Below, in pieces: positions 60,211 through 64,000 of a stretch of 64,000 bases of DNA (the first letter of the stretch is position 1; each line of letters starts with the position of its first letter). This DNA comes from Siphonodentalium dalli. Its lineage: Eukaryota > Mollusca > Scaphopoda > Gadilida > Siphonodentaliidae. A model generated the notes under the pieces. It had not been told where the DNA came from. It did not search any database and was given only the letters and a program-made list of their open reading frames with translations. The DNA is taken from assembly GCA_032622095.1 (NCBI GenBank), contig CP136065.1, positions 214,254,151 through 214,318,150 on the forward strand, written 5' to 3'. Made by a program: the position numbers and the translations under genes.

Positions 60211-60477
60211 TCAAGACTCAAGAGCCATGTTAAAGATGCATTCAAGGTTCCAGATAACTAAACAAAAAATGTTATGTCGATGACATGCATATTGTCTAAA
60301 CTCTAGTATAGGTAACGGGTGGGAGGGGTGTCGGCTTATGTAATATGATAAAATCGCCTGTTTTAGAGTGACAGTTTTCATTGTGCTGAAGATGACGGAA
60401 ACCTCCCGAGCACGTCCGACGATCTTCGTCGGTACTCCACTGTAGTTACCGACGACATGTTCGCAAGGAAATGACAC
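60211..60477 (-). CDS. Possible CUB-domain fragment
   Basis: An 89-codon open stretch includes CEHVVGNYSGVPTKIVGRA, then REVSVIFSTMKTVT and AILSYYI. This resembles the second half of a CUB domain (CG...P..I.S....L.V.F.SD.S....GF...Y), but several typical residues differ (no clear GF) and I see no convincing splice sites at its ends. It could be a diverged exon, a relic or chance. If real it would lie upstream on the same strand as the Cys-repeat gene. Confidence 0.3.
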   Translation of the reverse strand: MSFPCEHVVGNYSGVPTKIVGRAREVSVIFSTMKTVTLKQAILSYYISRHPSHPLPILEFRQYACHRHNIFCLVIWNLECIFNMALES

Positions 60478-61519
60478 GTTCGCAAACAGGAGCCCTTCAC
60501 ATGAAGATTTCCATCGTCACGTACGGCAAACCAATTGTATTCGAGCTATCGGTTTGAAACATATAAGAGTCACATGTGGTTTCTATCGCCATATTTGATT
60601 TATGTAATATTCTGTGTCATCCGACCAGAGAAAACACTGCATGCGTCTTCAACAGTATTGTCCCTAAAGTCATAAGTCATGAAGTAATTTTATGTTAAAG
60701 GGACCCTAGGATCCCGGAACTCGCAGTGCATGGTCAATGTGCAGAAAATATAAAAATATGTAAAACACATCACCACCGAGAAGAACATGGAGAAAGAGAT
60801 CAACTATGTTCTTATATACATTATGGAAAGTTCTGTCGTGGCTTACATTTACGACATAAATTTATAAAGAGTCTGCAAAACTTCAATTTCATTCTTATTG
60901 TCATTATTAAAGTGACATGAAACACTCCGGTAGGGTGATCATATAGCAATGGAGAATAATCTTGCTCAAAGTAGTTATTTTTATGAATATTAATCCACAT
61001 TTACAACACACACCGTCAGTCTTATATATGTATTAAATTAAATGAGTATCGATGGCGAAATCTTTTGCGTTAGTTTATAGTCGATTGTTGCGTCCCGAAT
61101 CTAGATATCAATATTTACAATTGAGCGTCTTTCAGACGGTGTTTTCTATGGAGTTGTATGATCGATTTCTTTGAGATTTTGGGCGATGTTAGTAGAATGC
61201 CACAAATGATCACATCGGAAAATAGGTTAAAAACATTGACTTGAGATAATCTTATGCCCGATTTGAATATCAGATATATAATAGAGGCACTGGCTTACAG
61301 TGTGTTCCTTCTGCAACGTGAACGAGTAAATTCTCATTTCTTTTTACAATGACCATGTATATATATATATGCTTTATTCTCTGATCCAAGATATAATATA
61401 TGGACATTGAGAAAACAAAAATGTAGTTTTGTACAAAAGATAGACAGCAAAAAATAAAGAAAGACATCACATATATACAATATATACATAAAACCCCCCG
61501 GTTTTCATCTCATACAGCC

Positions 61520-61766
61520 CGATGAATTCATCATCACAATTGTCATCATCATCATCACATATTCATCATCGTCATCATCATTCTCATTCCCATCACGTCA
61601 TCTTCATCACTATCATCGTCTTCGCCTGACCCTCATCTCCATCATCATAAACATCATCACCACACTATCATCTTTGTCCTCTTCTCCCACATCGTCGTTG
61701 TAACCGTTGATCATAGTCGTCATAATAAATATCATAACAGCATAGTCGTCGTTATATAATAGTAGA

Positions 61767-61802
<36 letters not shown>

Positions 61803-61865
61803 CGTCATCATCACCATCACCATCATACTAATCACCATTATCACAATCATCATCATCATCATTAT
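61520..61865. repeat. (CAT)n/(ATC)n and (AAT)n microsatellite cluster
   Basis: Imperfect CAT/ATC triplets at 61520-61680 and 61800-61865, with (AAT)n at 61767-61802 between them. An A-rich stretch (61400-61470) precedes it, possibly a retroelement tail. Confidence 0.88.
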
Positions 61866-61973
61866 CGTAATCATAATCAATTAGTCTTAATTACCTGATT
61901 AATAATTCGGATAAAAGCGCATAATCTACGCAACACAGCCAAATCTGTCATGCATGTTCAATATATCATTCAT

Positions 61974-62150
61974 TATAATTGTATCCTTGGCAAATATCGT
62001 TTTCGTAATTCGCTAAAATTCTTGCATTCAAGCAAATAATGAAATTCATCACCAACTTTGTTATCGTCGCATAGGGTACATGTGTTATCGGCTTCAACAG
62101 CGCTTGTATCGATCGGCATGACACATTTGTAGATACCCGATTTGTTCACA
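61974..62150 (-). pseudogene. LINE C-terminal zinc-binding fragment
   Basis: The minus strand reads CVMPIDTSAVEADNTCTLC, DDNKVGDEFHYLLECKNF, SELRKRYLPRIQL and then two stops. The C..C....DEFH....C....R..YLP pattern is the terminal Cys/His motif of a LINE reverse transcriptase. No RT core is seen upstream. Confidence 0.7.
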
Positions 62151-62159
62151 ATACATAAT

Positions 62160-64000
62160 TATGTTCAATCAATAACGATGCCTGAATGATTTTCTAAATA
62201 TCTCTTGCTGATTACTAATACTCCTACAATCCACCATTCACCCATCATAGCAGTCGACCGTTAGCTTTTAAAACTAAAATAATAGGCTCTTTGTTAACAG
62301 TATCAAATTCACACGGAGTCGTACGAAAATCTACACGTTGATGGGAATGGAATAGGCAGAGATAATCATAGGCCATATTCAGAATATTGCATATATATTT
62401 GAAACATATATCTGAGATATAAACGGAACAACATATAGGCCTGAATGATTTTCCGTGGTTACATGTATATCTCAAACTGTAAGACATATGTCATTCCATT
62501 GGCTACACTAAGCTACCATCACGTAGACAAAACGTAAGGAAATCTTCCATGTTTTTATTCAAGAGTTTTGTCGCTAACAATTCATTTTGATTTAATCCGG
62601 CCTATTCTTCAAGAATAATGAAGATTGGATTATAACCGACGAAAGTCAAATAAAAAATGTAAAATTTGCTTACATTCTGTATACGTGGTGGAAGTGGTCA
62701 GGCGAGCGTAGCACGAGGGGAACTGAGCTCTACCTTGCAGTTTGGTTATATATCTTACCGATTAGTAGTATTCCTAAAATCCACCGTTTATCCATAGCAA
62801 ACCGTTAGATCCAGATAAAACAGTAACTGTAAACTGTCAAGTTCACAACACACCAAGCAACACCGGGAAATGTGTCGAGATATTAAGTACGGTCACTCCT
62901 ACAATACGATTTGTCCAGGCGCTTCCTCATTCGACCACTCGCGAATTGTCCCACAACAATACATGAAAGGCTTTCGTATTCCGTCAATCAGCAGATCAAG
63001 GTACACTTTGTTCACAAGATTCGTTATAATTATTCACAAACTCTGAATCAGCATCATGGTCATTCAACAAGTAATGGTTGCTTTCAGATGCCTGCATTTG
63101 TGTGTAGAAATGCTTGCATCACATGCAAATCCGACCACAAAGCAGATGACTAAATGACTTCATAGATACGTGATAATGAGTCGAAGAAACTAACAAGGAA
63201 ACGCGCGGAAGGTTGTGTTTTCTCTTGTTTGTATATTCTCTAAGTGTCCGCGGAGTCACGTTCGGCTTAATCACACAGTGACCCTGCACTAATTGCGATC
63301 GGCGGTTCATAATTTTGCTAGTTCCCAAGATATATATAGCGCTGCTCAAGTTTTACCTGTCGTTCAGAGATGTCAATTTAACTTTATTGTAAAACTTTTA
63401 TTTTCTAATGGTACCCTAATTTAAATAAGACCATATATCCAACTGTGATGGAAGTTTGTCACACGTCTCCATTGCTTTCTTGCTTCGACCAGTTTAATCA
63501 TTACACATTCATCGGTTTTCCATCATGTGTTTGCTTGAATTGGTAATATACTATTTAGTTGATCCATGCAAGTTATGTAAGTTTTGCAAGATCGGACATA
63601 AAATTATCTCGATCAGACATCGAGAAAATTCCATATCAGAAAACAACGAACGCCACTGGTTATTACATGCTGTATAGTATACGGCTTCAGTGGCCGCGAT
63701 ACAACCAATCTTTGTTTTCGCATATTTCGCCACTTGGCATTTATCCACCGTAAGTATACCATAAACAGACACTTGAAACCTGGGCAAGCCCCCTTCGGGG
63801 GTAGACATTTCCTGAAGGTGAATAAAACTGACATTGCACTTTGGATAATATGCCCGGGCTGCTATTTCTTCACTATTGGAGCACAATAATGGATATTTCC
63901 AAAAGTTCAACAACCCTCTAGCCCACGCATGGGCGGCCAATTTTAAACTGTAAAACCCAACTGTTCACCAGGGCCGATAATTCTCCCACTTTTGGGATTA
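62160..64000. other. No gene recognised
   Basis: A diverged direct repeat (TACTCCTACAATCCACCATTCACCCAT near 62220, TATTCCTAAAATCCACCGTTTATCCAT near 62770) is present. A pyrimidine-rich acceptor (TTTATTCACCTTCAG) at about 63813 on the minus strand precedes a short Cys-rich frame (KCLPPKGACPGFKC) that could be a small exon. Evidence is weak. Confidence 0.4.

Noticed and set aside
62245-62487. 80-codon minus frame
   Set aside because: No motif and no splice signals. It adjoins LINE debris.

Overview
The window is animal nuclear DNA, most likely from a marine invertebrate. A bivalve or other mollusc is my best guess, but I cannot prove it from this sequence. The reasons are: AT-rich sequence, very few long open frames, canonical GT-AG exons with long introns, secreted-type PAN, C-type-lectin (CTLD) and Cys-rich domains, several degraded LINE clades, many TIR/MITE families, and frequent ACATGTA-type words. 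I see no prokaryotic operon, CRISPR array, rRNA gene or convincing tRNA.

Three groups of real exons can be supported by splice sites plus matching codon phase. (1) A minus-strand gene across about 0.6-17.9 kb: a first exon with signal peptide and PAN/Apple domain (17581-17883), an unassigned exon (8997-9186), and two exons that together form one CTLD (6777-6995, then terminal exon 643-857). A second CTLD terminal exon of identical length and phase lies at 30372-30586. (2) A minus-strand gene across 44.8-58.3 kb with four phase-compatible exons (58107-58257, 55951-56087, 52432-52576, terminal 44802-45024). It encodes repeating about 50-residue Cys-containing modules and ends in a hydrophobic C-terminal tail, as in a GPI-anchored or single-pass surface protein. 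I recognise no known family. (3) Weaker plus-strand exon candidates at 29.3-33.0 kb. There is also a helical ORF at 36.9-37.3 kb and a CUB-like fragment at 60.2-60.5 kb.

Most of the rest is mobile or repetitive. LINE remains lie at 13.9-14.8 (CR1-like), 15.9-17.2 (Jockey/CR1-like RT, minus), 25.8-26.0, 31.3-32.0, 38.3-40.0 and 43.0-43.7 (L1/Tx1-like C-termini), 57.4-58.0 and 61.97-62.15 kb. TIR elements include 1840-4472, 7651-8970, 12782-13195, 25636-27335, a TTAA-flanked piggyBac-like MITE (1369-1544, 11377-11830), TA-flanked mariner-like MITEs (322-498, 8244-8453, 30662-30796; and 36134-36627, 38013-40198, 46229-46652) and a GTTAAAGGTACTCAATCCGAT family. There are two kilobase-scale inverted repeats (18.70-23.75 kb and 48.80-50.66 kb). 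A 25-bp minisatellite of about 1.85 kb (33.45-35.28 kb) creates long but spurious open frames. A 67-nt near-perfect hairpin occurs seven times inside MITEs.

The two well supported genes look like secreted or cell-surface proteins (recognition or adhesion type). Their introns are almost entirely filled by the repeats listed, in places right up to the splice sites.
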